Made by a program: the position numbers and the translations under genes. 64,000 nucleotides of DNA. Origin: Bacteroidales bacterium WCE2008 (GTDB lineage Bacteria; Bacteroidota; Bacteroidia; Bacteroidales; UBA932). The notes beneath the pieces were generated by a model, which worked only from the letters and a program-made list of their open reading frames with translations, had not been told where the DNA came from and made no database searches. The stretch covers positions 310,001 to 374,000 of the forward strand of contig FUZM01000003.1 of assembly GCA_900167925.1 (NCBI GenBank). Direction: 5' to 3'. Below are positions 53,968 through 60,930 of this stretch, in pieces; the first letter of the stretch is position 1; each line of letters starts with the position of its first letter.

Positions 53968-54131
53968 AATGGTCTGATAGCAAGTAGCCACAAAAAATGG
54001 GACAGTTAGGAAGTCCTACAGTCAAAAACAACCCATCGTGGATCAAAACGTACTTCTTATTCGCAAATCACATCAAGGATATAAAGAAGCTAGTAGGCAT
54101 TCCAGTCAAGTCTCAGTCAGAAACATCAACC

Positions 54132-54153
54132 TTAAGCTCAAATACAGCTTCTA
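54132..54153. repeat. 22-bp direct repeat, right copy (attR-like)
   Basis: Exact copy of 44073-44094. Its last three bases (CTA) are the stop codon of the sigma-54 activator on the minus strand. Joining the left flank to this copy would restore CTAG, with the beta-barrel and activator stops overlapping, as at 1680-1683. Confidence 0.85.
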
Positions 54154-55296
54154 GACATATGTACGGACATCCGCGGCGCTTACAGGAGAGCCGCCGAGTA
54201 TGAGCAGGCGCTCCACCACGTTACGGAGCTCACGGATGTTGCCGGTCCAGTCATGTTCCTGAAGCAGTTTGATGGCCTCCGGGGCGAAAGCCCTGAGAGG
54301 CTTTCCTGTCTCCGAGCAGATCTGGGCGGAGAAATAGTCCACGAGCAGCGGAATGTCCTCTTTTCTTTCATTGAGCGACGGCACATGGAGCACGATCACG
54401 CTCAGACGATGGTAAAGGTCCTCCCTGAACGTGCCCTTCTCGATCTCGGCACGCAGGTCCTTGTTGGTAGCGGCGATTACGCGCACGTCGACTTCGATGT
54501 CCTTGTCTCCTCCGACAGGAGTAAGTTTCTTCTCCTGGAGGACGCGGAGCACTTTCGCCTGTGCGGCAAGGCTCATGTCACCGATCTCGTCGAGGAAGAG
54601 AGTACCGCCGTCAGCCTGCTCGAACTTGCCTTTATGGTCCTTGATAGCCGATGTGAACGAGCCTTTCTTATGGCCGAAGAGTTCGCTCTCGATGAGTTCC
54701 GAAGGGATGGCGGCGCAGTTGACTTCGATATATGGCATCGCGCTGCGGGCGCTCTGCTGGTGTAGGCTGCGGGCGACGAGTTCCTTTCCGCTGCCGTTCG
54801 AGCCAGTGATGAGAACCCTGGCATCGGTCGGAGCGACCTTGTCGATCATCTCGCGGATGTGGCAGATAGGCTCGGACTCTCCGATCATCTGCTGGCCATA
54901 GACTTTCTTCTTGAGGATTTTGTTGTCCTTGACAAGATTGGCCTTGTCGGTCGCATTCTTTATGGTGATAAGTATTCTGTTGAGGTCGAGCGGCTTCTGG
55001 ATGAAGTCGAACGCGCCTTTCTTGATACAGTCGACGGCGGTGTCGATGTCCCCATGGCCCGAAATCATGATCACTGCCGAGTCGATTCCTTCGGCGATGA
55101 GTTTCTCGAGGACCTCGGTGCCTTCCATTCCCGGCATCTTGATGTCGCAGAAAATGACGTCATATCTTTCCTTTGCCGCAATCGCAAGGGCGGAAGGGCC
55201 GTCCTCGGCGACTTCTACGGTAAAACCTTCATCCATCAATATTTCTTTGAGAGAGTTTCTGATGGCTCTCTCGTCATCGACTACAAGTATCTTCAT
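54151..55296 (-). CDS. Sigma-54 dependent response regulator lacking a DNA-binding domain
   Basis: A 381-residue NtrC-like activator. The receiver domain (1-120) has phosphoacceptor D51 in FCDIKMPGMEG, plus KP in FIQKPLD. The AAA+ domain (about 140-370) has Walker A GSNGSGKE, Walker B LFLDEIGDM, and the sigma-54-contacting loop as GSFTSA rather than GAFTGA. The chain ends shortly after VERLLILGG; the usual Fis-type helix-turn-helix is missing. The stop sits in the right repeat, but the CTAG geometry suggests it ended here before the island arrived. Possible partner: the NtrY-like kinase at 35358..38936. A good AAGGAGA lies before the ATG. Confidence 0.9.
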   Translation of the reverse strand: MKILVVDDERAIRNSLKEILMDEGFTVEVAEDGPSALAIAAKERYDVIFCDIKMPGMEGTEVLEKLIAEGIDSAVIMISGHGDIDTAVDCIKKGAFDFIQKPLDLNRILITIKNATDKANLVKDNKILKKKVYGQQMIGESEPICHIREMIDKVAPTDARVLITGSNGSGKELVARSLHQQSARSAMPYIEVNCAAIPSELIESELFGHKKGSFTSAIKDHKGKFEQADGGTLFLDEIGDMSLAAQAKVLRVLQEKKLTPVGGDKDIEVDVRVIAATNKDLRAEIEKGTFREDLYHRLSVIVLHVPSLNERKEDIPLLVDYFSAQICSETGKPLRAFAPEAIKLLQEHDWTGNIRELRNVVERLLILGGSPVSAADVRTYV

Positions 55297-55390
55297 CTTT
55301 TCTTTCTCCTTTTAAAACCATGAGCCGGAGGCTCCGGGGCATGATATAGCAAATATCGGACAAAAATCTCGTAGTTACGAATAATTTTCC

Positions 55391-55398
55391 TAATTTTG
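55391..55398 (+). promoter_or_regulatory. cmk -7 box
   Basis: TAATTTTG, 20 bp before the cmk ATG at 55419; no clear -33 TTTG. Confidence 0.45.
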
Positions 55399-55418
55399 TC
55401 TCCTAACATTCAGTAACT

Positions 55419-56111
55419 ATGATTGTACCTGACATAATTATCGCCGTCGACGGCTTTTCCGGCACCGGAAAAAGCACGCTTGCGAAACTGATAGCCGAGG
55501 AATTTTCCTTCCTATACCTGGACTCTGGCGCCCTCTACAGGGGTGTCACGCTTTTTGCGCAGGAGAACGGCTATATTGACGGGAACAACAACATAGATCT
55601 GGATGGTCTCAAGGCTGCCCTGGACAAAGGTCTGGACCTTCATTTCGGCTCCGACGGCAAGACTTGCATAGGAGACCGCTGTATCGAGAAGGAGATCCGT
55701 TCCCTGAAGGTTTCATCTTCTGTCAGCCCTATCGCCACCGTTCCTTTCGTCAGGGCTTTCGTCGATGACAAACTCCATTATTTCGGGCGGAACGGCCGTG
55801 TCGTGATGGACGGCCGGGATATCGGTACGGCAGTCTTCCCTAACGCTCAGCTTAAGATTTTCGTAGTCGCCAAACCGGAAGTCCGTGCGCAGAGGCGTTT
55901 CGACGAACTGGTGGCCAAAGGCGAGAATCCTGTGATGGCTGACGTGGCCAGGAATCTGGAGGAGAGGGATTATATTGATTCTCACCGCGAGACTAATCCG
56001 CTCCGCAGGGCCGAGGACGCCTTCGTGCTTGACAATTCTGACATGAACCTGCACGAAGAGATCGTCTGGACGCAGGGCGTAATCCAAGGAAAATTCGGAA
56101 TTCTCGAATAG
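55419..56111 (+). CDS. cmk: Cytidylate kinase
   Basis: Phosphorylates CMP and dCMP to the diphosphates. It has 230 residues with Walker A GFSGTGKST, LDSGALYRG, VVMDGRDIGTAVFPNAQLKIF and the lid region NLEERDYIDSHRETNPL. The next gene, ispH, starts at the base after its stop codon, so the two are translationally linked. Confidence 0.96.
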   Translation: MIVPDIIIAVDGFSGTGKSTLAKLIAEEFSFLYLDSGALYRGVTLFAQENGYIDGNNNIDLDGLKAALDKGLDLHFGSDGKTCIGDRCIEKEIRSLKVSSSVSPIATVPFVRAFVDDKLHYFGRNGRVVMDGRDIGTAVFPNAQLKIFVVAKPEVRAQRRFDELVAKGENPVMADVARNLEERDYIDSHRETNPLRRAEDAFVLDNSDMNLHEEIVWTQGVIQGKFGILE

Positions 56112-56993
56112 ATGCATCTAAGTGTTGAAATAGACCGCAAATCAGGATTCTGCGGGGGTGTGATCCGTGCTATCAGCAAGGCGGAGGACTTCCTTGAGGA
56201 CAATCCGGGCGTGCAGCTTTATTCTCTCGGCTCGATTGTCCATAATGAGGCCGAGCTGGAGAGACTCAGGCGCAAGGGGCTGATCACTGTCGGACACGGA
56301 GAGCTCGCCTCCCTTAAAGGCAGGACTGTCCTGATCAGGGCTCACGGAGAACCGCCGCACACATACGCCGAGACGAGTGCGAACGACATCACTGTTATCG
56401 ACTGTACCTGTCCGGTAGTGCTGAAGCTTCAGGAACATATCCGCGAGGCCTATGCCAGAATGGCCGCCATCGGAGGTCAGATAATCATCTTCGGAAAGGT
56501 GGGCCATGCCGAGGTGCTCGGACTTGTCGGCCAGACCGGAGGGAACGCCCTTGTCCTCCAGAATCTGGAAATGCTTGAAAAAGCTCTCTCTGAAGGTCAG
56601 ATCAATACAGACGGTCCGATAGAGATATTCTCCCAGACCACCAAAAGTCCTGATGAGTACAAAGAACTCTGCAAGATTCTCGGATCCAGGATGACAGGGC
56701 CGCTTAAGATCCACAACACGATCTGCCGTCAAGTAGCTTCCCGCCACGAAGAACTCGCCAACTTCGCCAGAACCCACGATATCATCATATTCGTTTCCGG
56801 AAAGGAAAGCTCCAACGGAAAAGTACTTTACGATCTCTGCCGGCAGGCCAATGCCCGTACATACCGCATCGGCAATGAGAGCGAGATCGATGCCTCATGG
56901 TTCCGCGACGGCGACAGCGTCGGCATCTGCGGCGCCACCAGCACCCCAAAATGGCTCCTCGAATCCGTCGCCTCCTCCATCCTCGCGCTATAA
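56112..56993 (+). CDS. ispH: 4-hydroxy-3-methylbut-2-enyl diphosphate reductase
   Basis: Last step of the MEP isoprenoid pathway; an iron-sulfur enzyme making IPP and DMAPP. It has 293 residues. The three cluster-binding cysteines are in SGFCGGVIRAI (Cys14), CTCPVV and TICRQVASRHEE; the loop with LGSIVHNE holds the substrate His, and FVSGKESSNGK fits the phosphate site. It directly follows cmk. Its 3' side opens into a long non-coding, hairpin-rich region. Confidence 0.97.
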   Translation: MHLSVEIDRKSGFCGGVIRAISKAEDFLEDNPGVQLYSLGSIVHNEAELERLRRKGLITVGHGELASLKGRTVLIRAHGEPPHTYAETSANDITVIDCTCPVVLKLQEHIREAYARMAAIGGQIIIFGKVGHAEVLGLVGQTGGNALVLQNLEMLEKALSEGQINTDGPIEIFSQTTKSPDEYKELCKILGSRMTGPLKIHNTICRQVASRHEELANFARTHDIIIFVSGKESSNGKVLYDLCRQANARTYRIGNESEIDASWFRDGDSVGICGATSTPKWLLESVASSILAL

Positions 56994-57043
56994 CATTTCC
57001 CTCGTCGAAGGTTCAACACGTCACCTAATGCTTCTGCGGCCGA

Positions 57044-57140
57044 CTGACGGGCCGCCTCCGTCAGCGACAAAAGCACTGGAGGTCTGCTTAAAAATCGCAG
57101 ACCACCGGCACCGCAGCCGGAATATACGCCCTCCGGCTGC
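57044..57140. repeat. Cluster of three perfect hairpins after ispH
   Basis: CTGACGG/CCGTCAG (57044-57050 with 57058-57064), GGTCTGC/GCAGACC (57081-57087 with 57097-57103) and GCAGCCGG/CCGGCTGC (57113-57120 with 57133-57140). None has a T tract after it, so they are not classical terminators. Confidence 0.6.
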
Positions 57141-57231
57141 TACAGATCGGGCGCTGCGGAAAACAAATTCGGAAGATTGCCCGGATTACCGGACATTCGT
57201 ATTCGGAAACGGCGAGATTCCCTGATCAAGT

Positions 57232-57266
57232 GTAGATATGGGTCCAAACTCTGGACTCATATCTAC
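57232..57266. repeat. 15-bp hairpin with GGGTCCA core
   Basis: The arms 57232-57246 (GTAGATATGGGTCCA) and 57252-57266 pair over 15 bp with a single G-U pair; the loop is AACTC. It shares its ATATGGGTCCA core with the next hairpin. Confidence 0.7.
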
Positions 57267-57287
57267 GTTTACCCCCCTTTTTCGTTC

Positions 57288-57314
57288 ATATGGGTCCAAG
57301 ATTTGGACCCATAT
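57288..57314. repeat. Perfect 12-bp hairpin with GGGTCCA core
   Basis: ATATGGGTCCAA (57288-57299), loop GAT, TTGGACCCATAT (57303-57314). The same core sequence as the hairpin 40 bp upstream, so these are two members of one repeat family. Confidence 0.7.
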
Positions 57315-57430
57315 ACACACCAGGTTCAGTGGCATTTCCTTTGGGAACGACGCCTGTTCTGGTAAACTATTTTCAGGACGACAACTGAACGGTGATTGTC
57401 AAGTAATTGATACACATCGAGATCCTTATT

Positions 57431-57461
57431 GTTTGGGGTATCCAAAACGGACACCCCAAAC
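57431..57461. repeat. 13-bp hairpin, related
   Basis: GTTTGGGGTATCC (57431-57443), loop AAAAC, GGACACCCCAAAC (57449-57461), one mismatch. The TCCAAA segment at the loop edge recalls the two hairpins before it. Confidence 0.6.
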
Positions 57462-57602
57462 TGTAGGGAGATAACTATAAATCAGCGAATTAAGAATCAC
57501 CAAATAGGGGTGTTGTATGCGGCCGGATAGCTGGACGCGAAAGAAGTCGGACGACGCACAGACGGCGTGGACCATTTGTATGCTGAGGGGGCAGCTTCCC
57601 TT

Positions 57603-57865
57603 AGTACAGTACGCTCAGTGGCATGGTGTTGCACCCTCAGTGCCGAAAAAACAAGGTTAAGGGTGCGGCATACCACAGTACAGGTCGCTCAGTGGCACGT
57701 TGCTGCACCCTCAGCGCCGGAAAATCAAGGTTAAGGGTGCGGCATACCACAGTACAGGTCGCTCAGTGGCACGTTGCTGCACCCTCAGCGCCGGAAAATC
57801 AAGGTTAAGGGTGCGGCACACCACAGTACAGGTCGCTCAGTGGCACATTGCTGCACCCTCAACGC
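57603..57865. repeat. 74-bp tandem repeat, about 3.5 copies
   Basis: Unit starts at 57603, 57677, 57751 and 57825 (last copy partial), spaced by exactly 74 bp. Copies 2 and 3 are almost identical, copy 1 is more diverged. Each full copy holds the inverted repeat GCACCCT...AGGGTGC with about 22 nt between. The period is not a multiple of three, so it is not a protein repeat. Confidence 0.9.
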
Positions 57866-58258
57866 TTTGTCCGATGGATTAGAGGGCTCGTTAAACAACG
57901 GCCTGTCAATTGTCCGGAAGTCGGACGGCACTGGACGGGTGACAGGGACGCCGCTGACCTTGGTGGCCAGGGGGTGATGGCGAGCTGGGAGTGAGATGTC
58001 GCTGGCCTGGTGGCCAGGGGGCCGGGGACGTGGCCCCCCTCGGCCACGGGGAGAGGGAGGGGCCCGCAAGATGCAAGTTATCGCGCAGCGATGACGCGGC
58101 AGATTGTGGGAGGGTACGGAGTGAGCGTCAGCGAACGTAGTTCCCCGGCCCCCTGCGCCAGCAGGACAGCGACGGCAAAGCCGGTGGATGCGACAGCGAC
58201 CGAGCAGCTTTTCCGAACTTGACGGAGGCGGCCCGTCACCCGGCAGAGAGTGCGTTGA

Positions 58259-58334
58259 TGGCGGGTGTCCTCTGGTCTCGGCGAGCGTGGCCACCCGCGG
58301 CGGAACAGAGCCGAGACCACGAGGATTCCCGCCA
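58259..58334. repeat. Large interrupted hairpin (20 paired bases per arm)
   Basis: The left arm 58259-58282 has TGGCGGG, CCTC and GGTCTCGGC blocks; the right arm 58310-58334 has GCCGAGACC, GAGG and CCCGCCA. They pair perfectly block by block (9+4+7 bp), with small internal loops. Apical loop 27 nt. This is the sort of structure a functional RNA or mobile-element end could have. Confidence 0.65.
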
Positions 58335-58354
58335 AAGCAGCGCTGGCGAGGAGA

Positions 58355-58385
58355 ACGAAAAAAGGCAGCCGGATGGGCTGCCTTT
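58355..58385 (-). terminator. efp terminator
   Basis: AAAGGCAGCC (58361-58370) pairs with the complementary GGCTGCCTTT (58376-58385). On the minus strand the stem is followed by a T run (CCTTTTTTCG), 22 bp after the efp stop codon. Confidence 0.8.
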
Positions 58386-58406
58386 GTATCGGTTGCGATG
58401 CAGGAG

Positions 58407-58973
58407 TTAGACTCTCTGGCCGTAAGAACGGTCGGTAGTGTTGACCGTGATAGTCTCGCCCTGGTTGATGAAGAGCGGAACCATGATCTTAGCGCCAGTC
58501 TCAAGAGTAACCTCCTTGAGAGCAGAAGTAGAAGCGGTATTACCCTTTACTGCAGGCTCAGCATAAGTAACCTCGAGAGTTACGTATGTAGGAAGCTCGC
58601 AAGTAAGGCAACGCTCCTCCGGCTCGGTCACGAACATCATCTCGACATGCTGTCCCTCCTTCATGAGGTCAGCATTCTCAACTACGTCCTTAGGAAGTGA
58701 AATCTGCTCATAGGTCTCCTCGTGCATGAAATTGAAACCATCCTCATCTCCATAGAGGAACTGGTATGGACGCCTTTCTACACTGATGGTCTCGATCTTG
58801 GCACCTGCTGTGAAGGTGTTCTCAAGGATACGTCCATTTTCAAGGTTACGGAGCTTAGTCTTAACGAAAGCAGGGCCCTTACCCGGCTTTACATGCTGGA
58901 ACCATACGATAGAGCATGGCTTGCCATTAAAACTAAGATACATTCCGTTTTTAAAATCAGCTGTTGTTGCCAT
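58407..58973 (-). CDS. efp: Translation elongation factor P
   Basis: Relieves ribosome stalling at polyproline. It has 188 residues and three OB-like domains: KOW-like N-terminus with VKPGKGPAFVKTKLRN (tip Lys32, the site usually modified), then YQFLYGDEDGFNFMHEETYEQI and the C-terminal TGAKIMVPLFINQGETITVNT. No EpmA/EpmB or other modifying enzyme is seen nearby. Own promoter at 59055-59024 with a 6-bp hairpin (AATTGT-CTG-ACAATT, 58997-59011) in the leader. Confidence 0.97.
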   Translation of the reverse strand: MATTADFKNGMYLSFNGKPCSIVWFQHVKPGKGPAFVKTKLRNLENGRILENTFTAGAKIETISVERRPYQFLYGDEDGFNFMHEETYEQISLPKDVVENADLMKEGQHVEMMFVTEPEERCLTCELPTYVTLEVTYAEPAVKGNTASTSALKEVTLETGAKIMVPLFINQGETITVNTTDRSYGQRV

Positions 58974-59023
58974 AAAAATTATAAAAAATTATTTCGAATT
59001 GTCTGACAATTATTTTTGCGCTG

Positions 59024-59055
59024 CAAAATTAGTAATTTGTACGTAATCGTGCAAA
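59024..59055 (-). promoter_or_regulatory. efp promoter
   Basis: On the minus strand TTTG (59055-59052), a 20-bp spacer and TAATTTTG (59031-59024) match the consensus exactly. It sits right after the end of the O-methyltransferase gene. Confidence 0.7.
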
Positions 59056-59059
59056 TTTT

Positions 59060-59692
59060 CTATTTCTTACGAATAATGCTGAGCCCGTCACGCAAAGGCA
59101 AGATCACGACCTCGACCCTCGGATCACGCACCACCATGTCATTGAAAGCAGCAATTCCCCGGGTCTGCTTGTCGGAAGGAAGAGGATCCTGGTACAGCTT
59201 GCCATCCCATAGGACATCGTCAGCCAGAATGACACCGCCCGGACGGAGCAACGGAAGCACAAGCTCATAATAATCGCAATACTCCCTCTTGTTGGCATCC
59301 ATATAGACCAAGTCATACGGCCCCGAAAGACGCGAAAGAGTCTCCTTGGCATCGCCGATATGCAGGCTCACCTTATCCGAAACGCCAGCCTTTGCAAAAC
59401 CCTCCAGAATCAGGTCCTCCAGCTCATCATTGATCTCCAGAGTGTCGATATGACCATCCTCAGGGAGACCATAAGCCATTGAAATAGAAGAATATCCTGT
59501 AAAGCAGCCGATCTCGAGGATGTTGCGTGCCCCGGTCATCTCCACCAACAAAGTCAGCAGCCTTCCTTGCACTGCGCCGGAAAGCATCCTCGGATAATTC
59601 GTGCGAATGTTAGTCTGCCTCTGGAGCCAGTTCAGGGCCTCCGACTGCGGAGTCGTATGCTCCAGCAGATATTTCTCTTCCGGTGTCTGCAT
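59060..59692 (-). CDS. O-methyltransferase (class I, COMT-like)
   Basis: A 210-residue SAM-dependent O-methyltransferase of the Methyltransf_3 (catechol/caffeoyl-CoA type) family. Motif I is NILEIGCFTGYSSISMAYGL, then IDTLEINDEL, VSLHIGDAKETL and the metal-binding YDLVYMDANKREYCDYYE with GGVILADDVLWDG. The substrate is unknown. It follows the M16 peptidase gene by 2 bp and is likely co-transcribed with it. Confidence 0.9.
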   Translation of the reverse strand: MQTPEEKYLLEHTTPQSEALNWLQRQTNIRTNYPRMLSGAVQGRLLTLLVEMTGARNILEIGCFTGYSSISMAYGLPEDGHIDTLEINDELEDLILEGFAKAGVSDKVSLHIGDAKETLSRLSGPYDLVYMDANKREYCDYYELVLPLLRPGGVILADDVLWDGKLYQDPLPSDKQTRGIAAFNDMVVRDPRVEVVILPLRDGLSIIRKK

Positions 59693-59694
59693 AT

Positions 59695-60924
59695 CTATAG
59701 AAAAACAAGTTTGGAAATCTTATCCGCGCTGAAAATACGGCATGCCATCATCCGGAGGTCCTCGGAAGAAATCGCCTCGATACGACGGCGTACCTCGTCA
59801 TCGGCAGTCACAGTCCCGTAAGAAAGCAGACTCTTGCCCATAGCAAGGCACTGCGACTCCCCATTGTCGGAACTTATTGCGAGCTGCCCCAGAAGCTGCT
59901 TCTTCGCAGCCTTCAGCCGCGCATCCGAAAGCGGCAACGTCTGGAGTTTCAGGATCTCCTTATGGACTGCCAGCACGCATTGCTCCAGATTGGACCGGTC
60001 GCAGCCAAGGCATATAGCCATGATCCCAGTATCCGAATACTGGGTATATGAAGACTCGACCGCATAGACCCATCCATTCTTCTCGCGCAGAATATTGTTC
60101 AATATCGAATTCGATGCCGGCCCCGCCAGAATATTTCCCAGCAGGATCGCCGTCAGCCTCTCCTTCTCCTCATACAGCGACGGAGCGAAACTTCCGATGA
60201 CGGCATTGACCTCATGATTATGCTTCTCCACGGTCTCGTCGAACTTCGCCCCGACAGGGACAGAAAGCCGGCGCTCCGGAACCGGAGCAGCGGCAGCGCC
60301 ATCGAAATACTTCGCTATCAGCGACTTCACAGCCTTCTCCATCTTAGCCTCATCTATATCGGCCACCACGGAAAAAGCCATCTTCTCCGGACGGAAATTC
60401 TCCCCGACAAACTGCCGGAGCTCCTCCGAAGTTATCTTCCTGACGGAATCCACCGTACCCAGAATCGGTCTGGAAAGCGGATGACCCGCAAAAATCTTCT
60501 CCTCGAAAAAATCATACACATCGTCCGCCGGACTATCCTTATACGACTTTATCTCGTCGATGACCACTCCCCTCTCGGTACGGATCTCATTCTCCGGGAA
60601 AGTAGGTTCAGTGGCTAGCTCCAGGAGCAGAGACCCCGCCTTGCGCAGATCCTCCTTCAGCACAGTAGCATGCAGCACGATCTCCTCCTTGGTAGTAAAA
60701 GCATTGAGCTCCCCACCGAGTTTGTCCAGATAACCGTTGATCACCGACGCGCTCTTATGCCGGGTGCCCTTGAATATGGTATGCTCGGTAAAATGCGCAA
60801 TCCCGCTATGGTAGCCGTTCTCGTCCCTGGTCCCGCACTTTATGCTCAGTGCGCAGTACCCGACAGCCGAACCGCCACGGCGGACCGCATAAACCATTCC
60901 ACATTCTGACTTTCCGGTAATCAT
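59695..60924 (-). CDS. M16 family zinc peptidase
   Basis: A 409-residue peptidase related to mitochondrial processing peptidase. The inverted zinc motif HxxEH is HFTEH (44-48) in SGIAHFTEHTIFKGT, and the third ligand Glu falls in RTERGVVIDEI. Two homologous halves are visible. No signal peptide is seen, so it is likely cytoplasmic. It lies 6 bp after the secreted-protein gene and 2 bp before the O-methyltransferase gene. Confidence 0.92.
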   Translation of the reverse strand: MITGKSECGMVYAVRRGGSAVGYCALSIKCGTRDENGYHSGIAHFTEHTIFKGTRHKSASVINGYLDKLGGELNAFTTKEEIVLHATVLKEDLRKAGSLLLELATEPTFPENEIRTERGVVIDEIKSYKDSPADDVYDFFEEKIFAGHPLSRPILGTVDSVRKITSEELRQFVGENFRPEKMAFSVVADIDEAKMEKAVKSLIAKYFDGAAAAPVPERRLSVPVGAKFDETVEKHNHEVNAVIGSFAPSLYEEKERLTAILLGNILAGPASNSILNNILREKNGWVYAVESSYTQYSDTGIMAICLGCDRSNLEQCVLAVHKEILKLQTLPLSDARLKAAKKQLLGQLAISSDNGESQCLAMGKSLLSYGTVTADDEVRRRIEAISSEDLRMMACRIFSADKISKLVFL

Positions 60925-60930
60925 ATAGTC

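Larger units (their letters stand above)
53642..54131. other. Non-coding right end of the island (490 bp)
   Basis: AT-rich and without a convincing gene. It holds the operon promoter (53661-53668), a palindrome ATGATATCAT (53852-53861), and GTTCGAC-TAG-GTCGAAC (53951-53967). A short frame (53997-54203) has no recognisable domain. This end is the likely control and recombination region; no integrase remnant is recognisable. Confidence 0.6.
44073..54153. mobile_element. Integrated defence island (about 10.1 kb)
   Basis: The block between two exact 22-bp repeats is visibly more AT-rich than its surroundings. All of its genes (44201-53641) read on the minus strand in one operon: an FTP-motif protein, a GIY-YIG-like/helicase/methyltransferase, a DUF262-DUF1524 nuclease and a DUF262 protein. 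The flanking genes would otherwise be neighbours with overlapping CTAG stops, as elsewhere in this window. No integrase, transposase or relaxase is seen inside, so integration needed help in trans, or the recombinase was lost. The borders are firm; the mechanism is inferred. Confidence 0.85.
56994..58406. other. Long non-coding, hairpin-rich and repetitive stretch
   Basis: About 1.4 kb with no gene that I can support. It holds at least six perfect or near-perfect hairpins between 57044 and 57461, a 74-bp tandem repeat (57603-57865), a GC-rich block (57890-58250) with repeated GGTGGCCAGGGGG, and a 20-bp-stem hairpin (58259-58334). Open frames exist on both strands but run through the repeats in different phases. 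Confidence 0.75.

Noticed and set aside
53997-54203. A 68-codon frame at the right end of the island
   Set aside because: It runs through the repeat into the activator gene and matches nothing; I looked for an integrase remnant and saw none.
57603-57865. CRISPR array
   Set aside because: Units are 74 bp back to back without unique spacers, and no cas genes are near.
57623-57977. Three overlapping short plus-strand frames with similar sequences
   Set aside because: They are the same 74-bp repeat read in shifted phases; the repeat period is not divisible by three.
57890-58350. RNase P RNA, tmRNA or 6S RNA
   Set aside because: The conserved core sequences of RNase P RNA and tmRNA are not visible; only generic hairpins are present.
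57785-58504. A 239-codon minus-strand frame in the GC-rich block
   Set aside because: It runs through the 74-bp repeat and into efp, is rich in Arg/Pro/Ser with no domain pattern, and looks like a high-GC shadow.
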